From: SAR116 cluster bacterium AG-390-L20 | GTDB lineage: Bacteria > Pseudomonadota > Alphaproteobacteria > Puniceispirillales > Marisalimonadaceae | Direction of reading: 5' to 3' | Assembly: GCA_003278095.1 (NCBI GenBank) | Contig: QCHB01000003.1 | Location: forward strand, 1 to 64,000 | DNA length: 64,000 bases | Shown here: positions 61,169-64,000 of the stretch, piece after piece | Layout: each line of letters begins with the position of its first letter | How positions within the stretch are numbered: the first letter of the stretch is position 1 | Position numbers and translations under genes: made by a program | Notes under the pieces: model-generated | The model's input: only the letters and a program-made list of their open reading frames with translations | What the model was told of the DNA's origin: nothing | Databases searched by the model: none

Positions 61169-61734
61169 TATTTAGGACTTTCTACAAGATTTAATTCGCT
61201 TAGTTTGTTAACCTTCCTACATATCAATTTTGAATATTGTTGATTAAAGCTATGAAGTTTTAAAATAAATTCTATTTTAAGTTTTGATGCAAATATGTAA
61301 TCTTTATGAGTATCTCCAATATACAACTCAGTATCAAATGAATTTGGAAACAATTTTCTATGATGAAGTAGCATATCAGATTTCGGTTTTCTGCAATCAC
61401 ATTTATACTCAATTGTGTGAGGACAAAAGTAAGCCGCATTAATCGAAACGTGTTTTCTTATTTGATTCAGTGTTTCTAATAAGAAATTTTCGCTAATTAG
61501 ACCTCTGGATAGATCAGGTTGATTTGATATAATTACTGTGTTGTAAGATTTGCTTATAACCTCTTTATTTAATTCAAATAAATTATCATCAAGTATTAAT
61601 TCACTTAAATTTCTTGGAGAAGACATTTTAGAGCCTCTCATAATCACTTCGTTGAGAACACCGTCCTTGTCAAGATAAAGAGTATCTTTAAAAATAGGAT
61701 TTTTGAAGTTAAAACTTAGAAAATTTAACTTCAA
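61168..61734 (-). CDS. HAD-IIIA hydrolase (D-glycero-D-manno-heptose 1,7-bisphosphate phosphatase, GmhB-like)
   Basis: LYLDKDGVLNEVI, VIISNQPDLSRGLIS, YFCPHTIEYKCDCRKPKSDML, LYIGDTHKDYIFA. Confidence 0.88.
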   Translation of the reverse strand: MKLNFLSFNFKNPIFKDTLYLDKDGVLNEVIMRGSKMSSPRNLSELILDDNLFELNKEVISKSYNTVIISNQPDLSRGLISENFLLETLNQIRKHVSINAAYFCPHTIEYKCDCRKPKSDMLLHHRKLFPNSFDTELYIGDTHKDYIFASKLKIEFILKLHSFNQQYSKLICRKVNKLSELNLVESPK

Positions 61735-62432
61735 AAAGAATAGCCTGAATTTTTTGCATCTTCAAAAAACATTTTTACAGTTTCTAAGGAATACTCAGTT
61801 GGATCTTTACTAACAAGATTTAACTTCTTGTAAAGAGGCATGCTCATTGTAATAATATCACAATTCACTTCATTAGCTGCAAACAAGTCATAACTCATTC
61901 TTGGACTTGCCCATAGTATCTTGCAGTTACTATTTTTGTGAATAAAGTTTCCCATTTCACTCATTTTTTCTTTAGCATCAATTCCAATGTCATATAATCT
62001 ACCTGCAAAAACTGAAATTATACTGTCTGTTTTAGACATAGCGTCAATGATCTCTTTAATTTGATAAATAGTAAAAATGGCAGTAATATTTAATCTAACA
62101 TTTTCTTTTATAAGATCATTTATAATATCAGTTGTATATTGACCATTTGTTAGTGTTATAGGAATTTTAACATACACGTTCTCTCCCATACTTGAAAGTA
62201 TGAGAGCCTGTTTAATAATAGTGTGTTTGTCGTCTCCAGTAACTTCTAGTGAGATAGGTTTACCCTTAACAAGTTTAACTAATTTTTTTGAATGTGATAA
62301 ATAATCTTGGATACCAAGGTTTTTAAATAAAGTTGGATTGAAAGTATAACCATTAATATTTTCATTATGATTATTTAAAATCTCTTTCTCAGAGGCTCCA
62401 TCTAAATATATCTGTGTTTTAACATCATGCAA
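61731..62432 (-). CDS. Transaldolase family protein (TalC/FSA-like)
   Basis: IYLDGASEKEI...GYTFNPTLFKNLG, ENVYVKIPITLTNG (Schiff-base Lys context), VRLNITAIFTIYQIKEI. Confidence 0.87.
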   Translation of the reverse strand: MHDVKTQIYLDGASEKEILNNHNENINGYTFNPTLFKNLGIQDYLSHSKKLVKLVKGKPISLEVTGDDKHTIIKQALILSSMGENVYVKIPITLTNGQYTTDIINDLIKENVRLNITAIFTIYQIKEIIDAMSKTDSIISVFAGRLYDIGIDAKEKMSEMGNFIHKNSNCKILWASPRMSYDLFAANEVNCDIITMSMPLYKKLNLVSKDPTEYSLETVKMFFEDAKNSGYSF

Positions 62433-63027
62433 TTTTTTGTCTCTTTTCTTCGTCTAGATAGTCTAAATATAAACATATCAAATGAATGATTGCGATATGT
62501 GCTTCTTGAATATTAGACGTAACGTTTGAGTCCACCACTATGCTTAAGTCAGAAAAGTCTTTAAGAATACCTCCACCTTTACCAGATATGGAAAAAATTT
62601 TTACTCCCATATTTCTTGCTTTTTCCGCTGCTTTAACTAGGTTCATAGATGCTCCGTTTTCTCTATTTCCACCACCAGTAGTAATAAGGAATAATATATC
62701 ACCTGATTTACCCAGAGATTCCACTTGTCGTTCAAAATAAGTTTCAAATCCAAAGTCATTGGCCCAAGCAGTAATAGCAGAAGCATTGTTTGAGAGTGAA
62801 ATTCCTGCAATTCCGGATCTTTTAGGGTCTTTAAAGGTACATAAAAGCTCTCCTGCAAAATGCTCTGAATCAGCGCAAGAACCACCATTCCCACCAATCA
62901 TTATTTTATTTTCAGTTAACTTAAGATCAAAGATTGTTTTTGCCATTAATTTAATAATGTTTTTATCTTTATTTAAACTCGTAATAACTCGAGAGCTTTC
63001 ATTAAAATAATTGTCAAAAATGTTCAT
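62425..63027 (-). CDS. SIS-domain phosphosugar isomerase (GmhA-like)
   Basis: IMIGGNGGSCADSEHFAGELLCTF, GDILFLITTGGGNRENGASMNLVKAAEKARNMGVKIFSISGKGGG. Confidence 0.9.
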   Translation of the reverse strand: MNIFDNYFNESSRVITSLNKDKNIIKLMAKTIFDLKLTENKIMIGGNGGSCADSEHFAGELLCTFKDPKRSGIAGISLSNNASAITAWANDFGFETYFERQVESLGKSGDILFLITTGGGNRENGASMNLVKAAEKARNMGVKIFSISGKGGGILKDFSDLSIVVDSNVTSNIQEAHIAIIHLICLYLDYLDEEKRQKIA

Positions 63028-63183
63028 GTAATAGATATTGTAGATTGATTAAATAAATTAAATATAAACATTAACTTTTATTTTACAAATTATTTTTTAA
63101 GCCAATATTTCAAATATATATTATATAAATTTAATATTTATATTACTTAATCTTAATTTTAAAAAACTTTTAAAACTCAATTA

Positions 63184-64000
63184 CTAATTATTAAATTTAT
63201 TTTTTTGCCAAGTGTATTTATTAACATAATCAATATGGCTAATAATTATTTTAATAATTTTTTGGCTAACATCATTAGAAAGGTAATCTGTTACATCATT
63301 AGATTGGTTTATAATATCTAAGGCATCTAAGCCGTCAATTATTCTTTCTAAATTAAGTCCTACTAACATTACAGCAGCTTGCTCCATGGCCTCTGGTCTT
63401 TCGTGAGTTTGCCTAATATTAAGGGCTCTAAATTTTAAGATAGAAGATTCTTCACTAATTGTTCCGCTATCAGATAAAACAGTATGAGCATTTTTTTGCA
63501 AACATATATAATCAGAAAAACTAAAAGGCCTCATTAGTTTAACAGTTTCATGTAGACTAATTCCTTTAGTTTCTATTTTTTTTCTTGTTCTTGGGTGGGT
63601 GGTTACAATAATTGGAATATTATATTTTTCTCCTAAAAAATTTAAAACGTTAATTAATGACTTAAAATTCTCGGCATTTTCAATATTTTCTTCCCTATGA
63701 GCGCTAATCACAAAGTATTTAGATTTAATTAAGTTTAACTTTTCTAGAATTTTAGATTGTTCTATCTTCTTTAAATTAAATTCAATGACTTCTCGCATGG
63801 GACTGCCGGTTACAATTATTCTTTCAGGACGAATACCTTCTTGGATCAAATAACTTCTGGCAATTTGACTGTAGCATAGATTTATATCAGAAGTATGGTC
63901 TACAATTTTTCTGTTAATTTCCTCAGGAACATTTTCATCAAAACATCTATTACCAGCCTCCATATGGAAAATTGGTATTTTACGACGCTTAGTAGGTATT
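63184..64000 (-). CDS. UDP-N-acetylglucosamine 2-epimerase family protein (WecB/NeuC-like), 5' end beyond window
   Basis: Frame remains open to the window edge (…IPTKRRKIPIFHMEAGNRCFDENVPEEINRKIVDHTSDINLCYS); ILSDSGTISEESSILKFRALNIRQTHERPEAMEQAAVMLVG. ORF-track start at 63963 is an internal Met. Confidence 0.93.
   Translation of the reverse strand, partial: IPTKRRKIPIFHMEAGNRCFDENVPEEINRKIVDHTSDINLCYSQIARSYLIQEGIRPERIIVTGSPMREVIEFNLKKIEQSKILEKLNLIKSKYFVISAHREENIENAENFKSLINVLNFLGEKYNIPIIVTTHPRTRKKIETKGISLHETVKLMRPFSFSDYICLQKNAHTVLSDSGTISEESSILKFRALNIRQTHERPEAMEQAAVMLVGLNLERIIDGLDALDIINQSNDVTDYLSNDVSQKIIKIIISHIDYVNKYTWQKNKFNN

Noticed and set aside
62168-62192. CATACTT-GA-AAGTATG short hairpin
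   Set aside because: Internal to the transaldolase-family CDS, loop of only 2 nt; chance occurrence likely.

Overview
AT-rich, gene-dense window that looks like the chromosome of a streamlined marine alphaproteobacterium (inferred from gene order and family resemblance only). About 62 protein-coding genes are supported, plus two that run off the window edges. I saw no rRNA, tRNA, CRISPR array or transposase. Left part (1-20.3 kb): rimM(partial)-trmD-rplS-leuCDB-asd, a DMT permease, then a continuous TCA block sdhCDAB-zapE-mdh-sucCD-sucA-odhB-lpd. Middle (20.3-41 kb): accessory metabolism and transport, htpG, and a GldA/F/G-like ABC export operon with a DUF4340-type protein. Right-middle (41-54 kb): glycosyltransferases, an O-antigen-ligase-like protein, a membrane pyrophosphatase, and a peptidoglycan turnover/recycling neighbourhood (AmpG-like permease, L,D-transpeptidase, GH84 O-GlcNAcase-like glycosidase, PIG-L deacetylase, AnmK, MurQ, NlpC/P60, T7-lysozyme-like amidase). 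Right end (53.7-64 kb): a minus-strand surface-glycan operon combining a heptose module (TalC-like transaldolase, GmhA-, GmhB- and HddA-like proteins) with a nonulosonic-acid-like module (NeuB-, NeuA-like, WecB/NeuC-like). Most notable observations: (1) OdhB (E2 of 2-oxoglutarate dehydrogenase) appears to have a permuted domain order, with the E3-binding domain before the lipoyl domain; (2) an atypical, possibly self-sufficient peptidoglycan recycling locus with a GH84 enzyme and a PIG-L deacetylase but no NagZ or NagA in the window; (3) a membrane pyrophosphatase with residues suggesting K+-dependence and possibly Na+ pumping.
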